This document shows, in pieces, positions 16,862 through 25,228 of a DNA stretch of 64,000 nucleotides. Under the pieces are notes generated by a model. The model had not been told where the DNA came from. It did not search any database and saw only the letters and a list, made by a program, of their open reading frames with translations. The first letter of the stretch is position 1. Each line of letters starts with the position of its first letter. The DNA comes from an uncultured Fluviicola sp. (lineage in GTDB: Bacteria > Bacteroidota > Bacteroidia > Flavobacteriales > Crocinitomicaceae). The translations under genes were made by a program, and so were the position numbers. The stretch spans positions 78,873 through 142,872 of the forward strand of contig NZ_CAMLDC010000013.1 in the NCBI RefSeq assembly GCF_946478805.1. Reading direction: 5' to 3'.

Positions 16862-16944
16862 TGCGCATGACTGGACTCGAACCAGCACATCCATAGGAAA
16901 CCACCCCCTCAAGATGGCGTGTCTACCAATTTCACCACATGCGC
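16862..16944 (-). tRNA. tRNA-Leu (anticodon GAG)
   Basis: The acceptor stem GCGCATG (16944-16938) pairs perfectly with CATGCGC (16869-16863). The D-arm block TGGTGAAATTGGTAGACAC, the anticodon arm GCCAT-CTTGAGG and the T-arm CTGGTTCGAGTCCAG are all present, together with a long variable arm as expected for Leu. The anticodon reads GAG. CCA is not encoded, since the discriminator A is followed by C-A-A. The 3' end and terminator are partly duplicated at two sites downstream of the gene. Confidence 0.93.
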
Positions 16945-17078
16945 GGTATTGCGTTCTAAACGCTTGCGAATATAGCGCTTTTCAAGCTTTAGTCTATTTC
17001 AAATCCTAAAAAAGGTTGTGATTTTCAATAGTAAAAAAAATTAAGCACTCGTAATCGATGTTTTTTCGTAGATCTTAA

Positions 17079-17267
17079 CTAAGCATTGAAAACAAAAGTT
17101 ATGTCCAAAGCAGCAAAGGTTCGGAAGAAACATATGCAATAATTCAGTTCGATGAACGAAGTATTTCATGGAAATACAATTCTACACTCCAAAACAATAT
17201 GTGGGAACGGTGGCGTACAGACAAAAGTTCTAGCGAGAACTTCGTTGGTAAGTTTAGTCATGCGTAA
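17079..17267 (+). pseudogene. Possible gene remnant without start codon
   Basis: This frame is open for 62 codons and reads like a real protein fragment (SEETYAIIQFDERSISWKYN, then NNMWERWRTDKSSSENFVGK), but it has no plausible start codon and stops at 17265-17267. A second frame continues to 17355 with DADFLWKEEWRKNLPT, which could be the remainder after a frameshift. The family is not recognised. It lies between the tRNA-Leu gene and a T9SS cargo gene, in a stretch (16945-17361) that otherwise shows nothing. Confidence 0.3.
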
Positions 17268-17361
17268 AAAAGATGCCGACTTTTTGTGGAAGGAAGAATG
17301 GCGGAAAAATTTACCAACCATTTCATCTTTCTACCCGTTTTCAAAAGAAATATAAGTTATA

Positions 17362-18321
17362 ATGAAACCAGCCGCGTTGATTTTATTTTTAATCACTTTT
17401 GTGCTCTCCGTAGTAACACATGCACAAGCCATTTACGGGATAACAGACGATAAAAATGTAGTGAAAATTTCTGCGGACGCATGTTCCTCTGAAGTCATCT
17501 TAAACGCAGAAGACCTGAATCCGGATCCGGGCACACCTATTTCGGATATTGCCTGGGAACAAGGTGTACTATACTGTTCACTCAGCTCCAGCATTTGTTC
17601 CATTAATCCTGAAAATGGTTCTGTGAAATTGGTCAGCGCAACAATGCTTGATATAAATGGACTTGCCGGTGATGAGAACGGTCATCTTTATATAGCGGGT
17701 TCACAACTATCCAAATACACCATTTTTACCAACACCCTGGAAGTGATCGGCTCGTTATATCCATACTATACCTCCGGCGATGTAGAATATGTAAACGGGA
17801 TCCTTTATATTACAGCGCATGATAATGGAGGGAGTTATTTGTTAAAGGTGCAGACGAACCCATTCTCCTTTTCAGTTTTCACAAGCATTCCTAATTCTTC
17901 CTACGGCCTGGTAAAATCACCACAGAATCCTGGAGAGCTCTACGTTACAGATTTAACGAACATCTATTCTATTAATCTTAGCAACGGATTCGTTCTTCCT
18001 GTTTGTAACTCAGTTTTCGGGATATACGGTCTTACTTCCGGTCCGGAAGATTTGATACCACCTGAATATATCGCTGAATTTCCAAACATATTCTCGCCAA
18101 ACGGAGACCAAAAAAATGATTTGTTTACCTGGGGTACCGGAAATAAAGAAGGGTCGATAACTATTGTGAACCGATGGGGAAATACTGTTTTCCACTCTGA
18201 TCTGCCTTTTTCATGGGACGGAAAAACCTCTGACGGTAAGGAATGTACTGAAGGAGTATACTATTATCTTTTCGAGAGTGAGTCCGAATCGAAATCGGGA
18301 ACACTCCATCTACTAAGATGA
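17362..18321 (+). CDS. Secreted propeller-like protein with T9SS type B sorting (gliding-motility C-terminal) domain
   Basis: A 319-residue protein with a signal peptide (cleavage near VVTHAQA). The middle (about 22-230) contains propeller-like repeats with YGITDDKNVVKI, ISDIAWEQGVLYC and LAGDENGHLYIAGSQLSKY. The C-terminal 80 residues are a type B T9SS sorting domain: PNIFSPNGDQKNDLFTWG, NRWGNTVF, SWDGKTSDGKECTEGVYYY. Such cargo is exported across the outer membrane by T9SS. The propeller part is paralogous to the protein at 42370-43329, which carries a type A domain instead. The role of the cargo is unknown. Confidence 0.85.
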   Translation: MKPAALILFLITFVLSVVTHAQAIYGITDDKNVVKISADACSSEVILNAEDLNPDPGTPISDIAWEQGVLYCSLSSSICSINPENGSVKLVSATMLDINGLAGDENGHLYIAGSQLSKYTIFTNTLEVIGSLYPYYTSGDVEYVNGILYITAHDNGGSYLLKVQTNPFSFSVFTSIPNSSYGLVKSPQNPGELYVTDLTNIYSINLSNGFVLPVCNSVFGIYGLTSGPEDLIPPEYIAEFPNIFSPNGDQKNDLFTWGTGNKEGSITIVNRWGNTVFHSDLPFSWDGKTSDGKECTEGVYYYLFESESESKSGTLHLLR

Positions 18322-18398
18322 TTTTCAAGAATTTGGATTTAATTTCCGGTTCGAACTTTGAATTGTTATGACTTTTATACTTTAGGTCAACTTCACTT

Positions 18399-19076
18399 TC
18401 AAATCACCGGTAGCGAATCCGGATCGATGATTCCATGTTGTATCGCGTAAATTACCAGCCCGGCCAGATTCTTTGCTCCGGTTTTCGCAAAAATGTTGTT
18501 CTTGTGTCCTTCGACTGTGCTTTGAGACAGGAATAGCAAGTCTGCTATTTCTTTGGCCGTTTTCTGCTGACAGATTAGCTGAACGATCTCCATTTCACGG
18601 GTTGATAAGGTATGATCCATATCTACTGGAGGAGAAGGTGCCTTATGAGACAGTTGTTCGCGAAGGACCTCCATCTGTTCTTCGGTAAAATAGTATCCTT
18701 GTGCGTGTACCTTACGGATTAACTCCACGAGTTGCAACGGCGATATCCCTTTAGGAAAAAATGCTGCTACACCTGTTTTGACCATGAATCCTATGAACGC
18801 GCTTTTGTAGTGTGAGGAGATGACCATCACGCGGATTGATGGATATTCGAGTTTTAGAATCTGGGTAATTTCGATTCCATTCAAGGCTTTCATCTTCAGG
18901 TCTACCAGCAATAAGTCGGGAAGTAAATCGCATTCCCGCAGGGCAGCAAGCAATTCTTCCCCGCTTTCGGTAGTCAGTTGCACTGTAATACCGGGTTGGG
19001 AACCTATGAAGTCCCGTAAGAGATTCAGTACCAAGAGATCATCATCGGTAATTGCAATTCTAATTTGATCTGTCAT
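18399..19076 (-). CDS. NarL/LuxR-family response regulator
   Basis: A 225-residue regulator. The receiver domain has acidic residues DDD at 11-13, phospho-acceptor Asp59 (LLVDLKM), and switch residues in VISSH and FFPKG. The C-terminal LuxR-type helix-turn-helix reads STREMEIVQLICQQKTAKEI and LSQSTVEGHKNNIFAKTG. It overlaps the 3' end of the histidine kinase gene by 17 bases and is the last gene of a four-gene operon, so the kinase upstream is its likely partner. Targets are unknown. Confidence 0.93.
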   Translation of the reverse strand: MTDQIRIAITDDDLLVLNLLRDFIGSQPGITVQLTTESGEELLAALRECDLLPDLLLVDLKMKALNGIEITQILKLEYPSIRVMVISSHYKSAFIGFMVKTGVAAFFPKGISPLQLVELIRKVHAQGYYFTEEQMEVLREQLSHKAPSPPVDMDHTLSTREMEIVQLICQQKTAKEIADLLFLSQSTVEGHKNNIFAKTGAKNLAGLVIYAIQHGIIDPDSLPVI

Positions 19077-19842
19077 GGTTTGCTTTTATGGAATGAGAGA
19101 GAATAAATAATGCTGATGTACCCATTTCGTTTTCAGAACGCAAACGGTAATTCCCGCCGAGATAATGCATTCGCATTTCGATGTTCTTCAATCCCAAACC
19201 GGCAGTGGCAGCTGCAGTATCGAATCCTTTTCCGTTGTCGCGGATGCTGAATGAAAATCCACGCTCGGAATGACGGTAATGTACCTGAATGGTAGTGGCC
19301 TTGGCATGTTTCACAATGTTGGATACCCACTCCTGCACGACGCGCATGAACTGTATCTTCACGTGATTGGGTAGATCGGGAACGTGGCGTACATCGCACC
19401 GGAAGTCAATAGTCATAACCTGTTTCCAGGGTGCAAGGACTTCACAGACCAGATCCGCCAGTGAAAGGTGTTCGGACATTGGTGGTGACAAGTCATGTGA
19501 TACGCGCCGCGCTATGGAAATACAATCGGTCAACAGTTCATCAAGAACCGTCTGACTATCCCTGGACATATTCTGGAGCTGCGCAACAAGTAGCTTTCCT
19601 ATCAGCTCGTCATGGAGATCAGATGCAATCCGATCACGCTCCCGTTCCTGTATAACAATGCTGTTTTCAAGCAAACCCTTCTCATACTGTAGTTTATCGC
19701 TAGCTTCTTTAAGACGGGTGTGGATCATACGTCGCACACTGACGTATACGAACAGGATCAGAAAGCCGACGAGTACAACAACAAAAAGCACTGCTATCGT
19801 GATCCAGTTGGCAATTACGCCGGAGTCCTGCCATTTTTCCAT
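19060..19842 (-). CDS. NarX-type sensor histidine kinase with one N-terminal membrane segment
   Basis: A 260-residue kinase. One hydrophobic segment (about residues 12-34) is followed directly by the HisKA_3 dimerisation domain, with phospho-acceptor His77 in RIASDLHDELIGKL. A HATPase_c domain follows, with NIVKHAKATTIQVHY (N box) and DNGKGFD and GLGLKNIEMRM (G boxes). It has no sensory domain of its own, so input probably comes through another protein. The overlapping upstream six-helix membrane protein is the natural candidate. The start overlaps that gene by 28 bases. Confidence 0.92.
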   Translation of the reverse strand: MEKWQDSGVIANWITIAVLFVVVLVGFLILFVYVSVRRMIHTRLKEASDKLQYEKGLLENSIVIQERERDRIASDLHDELIGKLLVAQLQNMSRDSQTVLDELLTDCISIARRVSHDLSPPMSEHLSLADLVCEVLAPWKQVMTIDFRCDVRHVPDLPNHVKIQFMRVVQEWVSNIVKHAKATTIQVHYRHSERGFSFSIRDNGKGFDTAAATAGLGLKNIEMRMHYLGGNYRLRSENEMGTSALFILSHSIKANHDRSN

Positions 19843-20465
19843 AATGTAAGAATAAGGTAACTGTAAAAGAACAAGGTAATAAAGAGATAGGCAAACCAGA
19901 AGAGCAGAGAGAGACCCGAATCTTCATTAACCAAAAAGTTCAGCGGAATCGAAAACAGCAGCTTCATCGAAAAATAGAAGAGTACTACTGCATTGAATGA
20001 GAAGCGCTGCCAGTTCATCTGTTCGGGATATTTCAGGCTGTACATAAATTGTAGAAGTGCAAAGATAACGATGAAGAACGCTTCAAGTATGCCGGTGTAA
20101 GTTTGCATATCTCCTATCGGAAGCATCCGGATTTCCTGGACTTCACGTGCAAAAAAGACAACGAAAACCACCAGTGCAAGTACCATAAACGGTATGATCT
20201 TCTTACTGAGCCACATGGAATAAATACCCAGGAATAACAAGAGTTCAGCGAAGTTCATAAATGGGATCACGATTAAGTTACTGCTTCCATTCCAGCTGAT
20301 GATCCGGCTTGCAATATCAATGCATAATTCGAACAGAAGGTATCCCACGAGGATGCGGTAAGGATTTTCGAGCGAAGCAAAACGAAGACAACCTATCATA
20401 GCCCCGATGAACAAAGCCACCGGGGAAAGCCAAGTCAGGTAATCCAGCAACTCATAAAATCCCAT
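19815..20465 (-). CDS. Polytopic membrane protein of the two-component operon
   Basis: A 216-residue protein with about six or seven hydrophobic segments (for example SPVALFIGAMIGCL, LLLFLGIYSMWL, IIPFMVLALVVFVVFF, LLFWFAYLFITLFFYSYLIL) and short loops. There is no signal peptide or known catalytic motif. Proteins of this type often sit ahead of NarX-like kinases in Bacteroidota; a role as the membrane sensor of the kinase is inferred from position only. Its 3' end overlaps the kinase start, and its start abuts the stop of the gene at 20465-21166 (one shared base), so the four genes are tightly coupled. Confidence 0.75.
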   Translation of the reverse strand: MGFYELLDYLTWLSPVALFIGAMIGCLRFASLENPYRILVGYLLFELCIDIASRIISWNGSSNLIVIPFMNFAELLLFLGIYSMWLSKKIIPFMVLALVVFVVFFAREVQEIRMLPIGDMQTYTGILEAFFIVIFALLQFMYSLKYPEQMNWQRFSFNAVVLFYFSMKLLFSIPLNFLVNEDSGLSLLFWFAYLFITLFFYSYLILTLWKNGRTPA

Positions 20466-21166
20466 TAACGACTTGCGAGAGAATACATGAGTAAGTAGAA
20501 AGCTGGCATTTCCACAACCTTGAATGGGGGAACCGGTCGTACAAGATCGTAATACGTATTGTGAACGACATTCCCATTCTTAGCAGTATATGTATCCTTA
20601 CATACAATGACCAAATCCGGTGTACAACCTTGATCAGTAATAACGAGTGCGAAGCGGGCTGAGTAGTCTGCGATATTTTGACCCAAATCATCCTTCCGTA
20701 TTTTCCATGCCTGAAAAATTGGTTTTTCATCCCTGCACATTTCATCGATCCAGTTCTGGTAATTGAGATCCCAGTTAGCTATACGTCGTGCAGCTTCGGG
20801 TTCATCGAGTTGATCTGAAACTACATTTGAATCCGGCGAACCATAGTTTGCATAAATATCAAAAATAGGCCATTCTTCACTTGGAGGATACGAATCGGAT
20901 AAGAGGGTTGCTTTGTTGTCTTTTGCGCTATCGATGAGGAAAAACATCAACAATTCGTTGTCATCAAGCCCCAGATAAACATGAACGAATTCTCCGGTGA
21001 TCTGAGCAATGAATTCTTTAGGGATATCGAATCCCAGGCAGTCTTTAAATTTTTCTTTAAGCGTGTCGACATGATCCAGCGCACTATTCCAATTAAGAAT
21101 GGATTGGCTGAATTTAGTCAGGATAGTGGGACTAGTGTCACCCACAGATAATGTAGAGGTATTCAT
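20465..21166 (-). CDS. Hypothetical cytosolic protein, first gene of the two-component operon
   Basis: A 233-residue protein without a signal peptide or membrane segment. It is rich in aromatic and acidic residues (EFVHVYLGLDDNELLMFFLI, DEPEAARRIANWDLNYQNWI). A beta-rich C-terminal half ends NTYYDLVRPVPPFKVVEMPA. I recognise no family. As first gene of an operon encoding a membrane protein, kinase and regulator, it may be a signal-binding or adaptor protein; this is a guess from context. Confidence 0.65.
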   Translation of the reverse strand: MNTSTLSVGDTSPTILTKFSQSILNWNSALDHVDTLKEKFKDCLGFDIPKEFIAQITGEFVHVYLGLDDNELLMFFLIDSAKDNKATLLSDSYPPSEEWPIFDIYANYGSPDSNVVSDQLDEPEAARRIANWDLNYQNWIDEMCRDEKPIFQAWKIRKDDLGQNIADYSARFALVITDQGCTPDLVIVCKDTYTAKNGNVVHNTYYDLVRPVPPFKVVEMPAFYLLMYSLASR

Positions 21167-21921
21167 AGTTATTGCTTTTTAAAGATTAAAAGGGTCGATC
21201 TTCAAGACGAACGAATAGCGGGTCAAGTGTACTGAATGTACTTTGGATGCAGTAAATGTAGTCTATCATTTCGGGTAATCCCCGTATTGTTTTCTTGCTT
21301 CAAAATAGGAATATTTTTTCAATTGGTTGTGCTTTCAGTAAAATCGGTGCAAGGTTTATAAATCGACTTTCACAATTGATATTCGAATTCGGAAAATTGG
21401 ATTGTATGCTTCCTGTTAACCGGGAAGTTCTAATCCGACCTGTCCGGGATAATTGTTTTTATGAACATACACATTGTTTCATTACATGATAAATCCTACT
21501 CTTTAGCTTTTCGGTTTCCGCTCTGTTTGAAATGGTATCAGCTCCATGTCTACAAATGTAGAAATGTGCATCCGGATTTTTTAGGATGAAAACTACTGAT
21601 CGGTAAAAGCAGATAAAAACACCTGTACCGCCTCTCCCCTTGCTTTTAACTGTTTTGATAAAACCGTAGTTTTCTATGGCTGCAGATCTGTGAGTTGTTC
21701 GCAACTTTGAATCACAAACAGGATCACAATTCCTGCCGAAAAGACACCACGCTTAGGAAGCTTATTCCATGAAGATTATTAAAGGTGTAGCGGGCAGGGA
21801 AAAGCGAAAGAGTTTGTTTAAAAGTTGTAGTAAACTCCTTGTTATTCTTCGTTCCGGCCGGAAAGAGTGAAATGGTTGTAAACTCCAATAAACCTAATTA
21901 TTAATTATTAAAAATAACAAC
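21167..21921. other. Long intergenic region without a recognisable gene
   Basis: This 755-base stretch separates the divergent two-component operon and the RhiA-like pair. Short open frames at 21295-21489 (plus) and 21459-21704 (minus) have no family-like sequence, no good start context and overlap each other, so I do not call them. The last 60 bases before 21922 are very A/T-rich and probably hold the promoter and leader of the RhiA-like gene. Confidence 0.5.
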
Positions 21922-22545
21922 ATGAACTATTCAATCAGTATTACAAATCAAAGCGGTGCAAGTGAGAACATCGCTATTTTTCAAAGTTATCCGAATCTGG
22001 ATGGCGGGTTACCACTTATATGGGCAGCCAAAAACATCAATGAAGGTAACAACAATACTTTCTCCTGGGAAATCGACTGGGCTCTGAATTGGGGTACAAC
22101 TCCTCAGCCATTGGTACCGGGCGTGCTTTGGACGTCAGGTGGTACACCCATATCTGTTGAACCAGATCCATCAGGTGCAAACTACATGACCGTGTCCTAT
22201 TCCAACGATGATTTTGAAAGTGCCGGACCGTTTAACAATTCTGCTATTCCTAATGGATCTATGGATGTCCTTACAGATTCCTCGTTTACCGTAGGGGAAG
22301 CTGCAAACATGAGTATTTCTGTTTATATGAATGGAACACCCACTTTTGCGATGCAGGGAAAACCCAACGGAACTTACGAGTTTGACACGCATCCAACCTA
22401 CTACCTGTGTACGACTGATTCCAAGGTTGGTGTAGCTGTATCGGGTGAATTTCTCAGCAAAGCGACTCCAGTTGTTTTTGCTGAAGGTGAAACAAGCAAA
22501 TCGTATATTTTAGATGGCACCTTGAACTTTGTTCTTCAACAATGA
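21922..22545 (+). CDS. RhiA-like (rhizosphere-induced protein family) protein 1
   Basis: A 207-residue protein without an obvious signal peptide. The pattern SISITNQSGASENIAIFQSY, PLIWAAK, the NTFSWEIDWALNWG block followed by LVPGVLWTSGG, and late GTPTFAMQGKPNGTYEFD and THPTYYLC resembles RhiA of Rhizobium and related small beta-rich proteins (from memory, not a search). RhiA is quorum-regulated and of unknown biochemical function. The second gene downstream is a diverged paralogue. A hairpin follows 20 bases after the stop. Confidence 0.6.
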   Translation: MNYSISITNQSGASENIAIFQSYPNLDGGLPLIWAAKNINEGNNNTFSWEIDWALNWGTTPQPLVPGVLWTSGGTPISVEPDPSGANYMTVSYSNDDFESAGPFNNSAIPNGSMDVLTDSSFTVGEAANMSISVYMNGTPTFAMQGKPNGTYEFDTHPTYYLCTTDSKVGVAVSGEFLSKATPVVFAEGETSKSYILDGTLNFVLQQ

Positions 22546-22564
22546 TCAGAATGATTTTGTCAAT

Positions 22565-22599
22565 GAAACAATACCGGTACTTAGTGCCGGTATTGTTTC
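22565..22599 (+). terminator. Hairpin between the two RhiA-like genes
   Basis: GAAACAATACCGG (22565-22577) pairs perfectly with CCGGTATTGTTTC (22587-22599). There is no strong T-run, so it may be an attenuator or mRNA-processing hairpin rather than a full terminator. It lies inside the 5' part of the long open frame starting at 22542 and argues for a later start of the second gene. Confidence 0.6.
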
Positions 22600-22646
22600 G
22601 ATTATTCACTAAAAGTGGTCTACTCGTTGCCGCTCAACACGCTAAC

Positions 22647-23303
22647 ATGAATGTCCAGGAAACCAGTTACGTAAACAGATTAAAATCAACTAGCCAGACA
22701 GATACACTTCCCGTCTATTCAGTTAAATGCATCAATCTCTCTGATGAAAACTTGTATTTCTACTTCTTCCAACGATCTCCCGATCAGCTTTCCGGAATCA
22801 CGTCACTTGCCTGGTGCGTCAGTGAATATAAAGTACCCGGGAATGGAAGCTTCACTTTCACATGGGAGGAGACCTACAGCTATTTTTGGCAAGGCTATGG
22901 TTCAGTTCAACCTCCTGTTGTTTTTGATGCCCAGGGAATGGAAAATGCAGCCCCCGAAACAGCGATAACGTTTTCAATTGATGATGATACTCCCAATTTC
23001 AGTGATCTTGTACAAGCCAATATTCCAGGAATGCAAGTCACTACCAAATTCACAGTTCCTGACAATAAATTCGGAGTTGGTATAGGTATGTCTGGAGTTG
23101 CAACCTTCCTTACCCAAGCAATTCCTAATACCCAACAACAGTTCGACGTCACGCCGATCTATTATATCGCTTGTTCGGAAAATATTGCAACAGGCACTAT
23201 TCTGAGTGAATCATCTACCGATCCAAAACTCATTCTTGTATTCCCAAACAATATTTATAATCTCATACTAACTTACCAGGAGGGGAAGTTTACCCAGTCC
23301 TGA
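22647..23303 (+). CDS. RhiA-like protein 2
   Basis: The frame is open from an ATG at 22542 that overlaps the previous stop (ATGA). That extension would be encoded by the hairpin at 22565-22599 and has an unusual composition, so the ATG at 22647 (MNVQETSYVNR) is preferred. It gives 218 residues, similar to its neighbour. Shared family features are VKCINLSDENLYFYFFQ, SLAWCVSEYKVPGNGSFTFT then WEETYSYFW, GVGIGMSGVATFLTQAIPN and FDVTPIYYIA. If the 22542 start is used, MKQYRYLVPVLFRLF might act as a weak signal anchor. Function unknown. Confidence 0.6.
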   Translation: MNVQETSYVNRLKSTSQTDTLPVYSVKCINLSDENLYFYFFQRSPDQLSGITSLAWCVSEYKVPGNGSFTFTWEETYSYFWQGYGSVQPPVVFDAQGMENAAPETAITFSIDDDTPNFSDLVQANIPGMQVTTKFTVPDNKFGVGIGMSGVATFLTQAIPNTQQQFDVTPIYYIACSENIATGTILSESSTDPKLILVFPNNIYNLILTYQEGKFTQS

Positions 23304-23390
23304 AAACAACCTCATCCGATAAATATTCGTGAATATCAACTGCCTGTAGAAATAACCATGAATAAGCTACCTGAAGAAATAGGTTTAGAG

Positions 23391-23415
23391 GCTGTCCAAA
23401 AGACAGCTTTTTTTT
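23391..23415 (+). terminator. Rho-independent terminator after the RhiA-like pair
   Basis: GCTGTC (23391-23396) and GACAGC (23402-23407) form a short hairpin with a CAAAA loop, followed by eight Ts. Confidence 0.85.
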
Positions 23416-23426
23416 CATTTCATTCC

Positions 23427-23455
23427 GACTGGACGAGAAGTTTATTCCGACAAGT
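23427..23455 (+). repeat. 29-nt inverted repeat, right copy
   Basis: GACTGGACGAGAAGTTTAT, one variable base, then CCGACAAGT; 28 of 29 bases match the copy on the opposite strand at 16788-16816. The two copies bound a 6.6-kb accessory segment. Confidence 0.7.
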
Positions 23456-23661
23456 TCATCTGTAGCTCGACTTCCTAGGTAAGTCCAGTTATTTTTTTGT
23501 GCGCATCTCTCAATACTCACGCTCCTAGTTCTCGAAATAACATAATTTAACACCATCTATCTATCCATAAATCTCACAAAAAAGTACTTTTATCACTCAA
23601 AACAAAAATGGCGGAACCGAAAAGCCTTACGAGTAGGACTAACTAGTTTAAATCAATTTCT

Positions 23662-24996
23662 ATGAAAAGAAACATTACTTTTTTATTATCACTGGTATGT
23701 TGTGTCACTTTGAATGCACAACTTATTTCATCTACCGGTAGCATGTCTGCTCAACGTGTATCTCACGGTTCTGCAACTCTTGCAAATGGAAAAATTCTTG
23801 TATTTGGCGGAGACAACGGAAACGTAAACTCTTATGTAGTTCACAAAACAGCTGAATTGTACAACGGCGGAACATGGAGTGCGACAGGGAGTATGGCTAA
23901 AAACCGTCGGGTTCCGGCTTCAGTAGTACTTTCCAACGGAAATGTATTGGTAATGGGTGGTAGAGATGCAGACCAGAACGAATTCGCTTCATGTGAAATT
24001 TACAATGTAGCAACCGGAACATGGAGTTACGCAGATAGTATGGCGGAAGCACGTTCAGCTTCTAAAGCAATTACTCTAAACAACGGAAAAGTATTGGTTG
24101 TTGGTGGTGATTATACAGGAACATGTGAATTATACGATCAAGCAACAAATACATGGTCCACTACAGGAAGTTTGAATACGGATCCGAATGGTTGGTTTGA
24201 TGCAGTGAAACTTCCAAATGGAAACGTATTGATCGTCGGTGGTGGTACGGCTGCTGCTGAAATTTACAACGTTGCAACAGGTACTTGGACCCCAACAGCC
24301 AACCCAATGACACTTTCTAGAACAGCTCCAACAGCCATCTTGATGACAAACGGAAAAGTTTTGGTAGCAGGTGGTAATTTCACGAAAACATCGGAAGTTT
24401 TTGACCCGGTTGCAAATACATTTACTGCTGCAGGTGATATGGGACAATACGCAAGTGCTTGTGACATGGTCAACCTTACTGACGGAAGCGTACTTATTTA
24501 CGGTATCGGGGATTTATTTTCTACCGATAGAAAAGCATTACAACAATTCAATCCGTCGACTAACACATGGGGATACCCTGGAACGACTCCTGTAAATATC
24601 ATCACAGCAAATGATTATACCGTAAACCGTTTGCCTAATGGAAAAATTCTTTATTCCGGAGGGAACGTTACAACCGGAAACGGTTCGAACAACCAGTGTT
24701 ACGTTGTGAACCTGAATGCATTGGGACTTGAAGATTTGCAAGCAGTTGACCAATTTATGGTATATCCTGTTCCGGCTAAAGATTACATCACAGTTGTATC
24801 TGAAAACGGAATCATCGGTACTGGGTACAACTTATTGCTTTCAAACACTTTGGGACAAGTTATTTACACTGCGCCAATCAATAACCAGGAAACTTCAATC
24901 AACTTACAGGGAATTACTCAATCTGGGATTTATTTCATCAACTTGAAAAATAACCGTGGAGAGATTGTTCAAACAAGTAAGATCATCGTAGAATAA
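23662..24996 (+). CDS. Secreted Kelch-repeat protein with T9SS type A sorting domain
   Basis: A 444-residue protein with a signal peptide ending near LNAQL. Residues about 25-345 consist of six or seven Kelch-type blades with recurring LxNGKVLVVGG, TAELYNGGTWSATGSM and AEIYNVATGTW motifs, predicting a beta propeller. After a linker, the C-terminal 80 residues form a type A T9SS sorting domain (DQFMVYPVPAKDYITVVSEN, LLLSNTLGQVIY, SGIYFINLKN, KIIVE). It is probably secreted by T9SS and attached to the cell surface. Ligand unknown. It carries its own terminator at 25021-25047. Confidence 0.9.
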   Translation: MKRNITFLLSLVCCVTLNAQLISSTGSMSAQRVSHGSATLANGKILVFGGDNGNVNSYVVHKTAELYNGGTWSATGSMAKNRRVPASVVLSNGNVLVMGGRDADQNEFASCEIYNVATGTWSYADSMAEARSASKAITLNNGKVLVVGGDYTGTCELYDQATNTWSTTGSLNTDPNGWFDAVKLPNGNVLIVGGGTAAAEIYNVATGTWTPTANPMTLSRTAPTAILMTNGKVLVAGGNFTKTSEVFDPVANTFTAAGDMGQYASACDMVNLTDGSVLIYGIGDLFSTDRKALQQFNPSTNTWGYPGTTPVNIITANDYTVNRLPNGKILYSGGNVTTGNGSNNQCYVVNLNALGLEDLQAVDQFMVYPVPAKDYITVVSENGIIGTGYNLLLSNTLGQVIYTAPINNQETSINLQGITQSGIYFINLKNNRGEIVQTSKIIVE

Positions 24997-25020
24997 TACG
25001 ATCAACAAACAACTATAGAG

Positions 25021-25047
25021 AAAGCATCGGGAAACCGGTGCTTTTTT
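25021..25047 (+). terminator. Rho-independent terminator
   Basis: AAAGCATCGG pairs with CCGGTGCTTT around a GAAA loop (one G-U pair), followed by Ts. It follows the Kelch-repeat gene by about 25 bases. Confidence 0.88.
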
Positions 25048-25228
25048 GTTTAAACATATAAGCTTAAGATTATGACTATTCCAGTCAAAATTTATAAAAA
25101 ATTTCGGTAGCAGTTCTTTTTTCTCACACGCCGCACAAGCTCAGATTTCGCACATATTGGAGAGCGTAGATTGTAATATACAGGTAAATACACTAAATTG
25201 TAAAGTACCAATAGTTAAAAGCTGTATT

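Larger units (their letters stand above)
23304..23661. other. Intergenic region with terminator and inverted-repeat copy
   Basis: These 358 bases hold the hairpin at 23391-23415, the right copy of the 29-nt repeat at 23427-23455, and a short TGTGCGCAT (23496-23504) that also occurs at the tRNA-Leu 3' end. The rest is AT-rich leader sequence of the Kelch-repeat gene. No coding frame is convincing. Confidence 0.5.

Noticed and set aside
13781..16944. A recombinase or integrase for the tRNA-Leu island
   Set aside because: None of the frames in or near the island shows a tyrosine or serine recombinase motif.
21459..21704. An 81-codon minus-strand frame in the long intergenic region
   Set aside because: No family-like pattern and overlapped by another unsupported frame; treated as non-coding.
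23496..23530. Possible fourth copy of the tRNA 3' end (TGTGCGCAT)
   Set aside because: Only nine bases match, no terminator hairpin or T-arm is present, and GTGCGCA also occurs near 37480; likely chance.
25157..25228. N-terminal extension of the hemerythrin-like protein from a TTG
   Set aside because: It would place 24 non-signal residues ahead of the normal start; the ATG at 25229 fits better.
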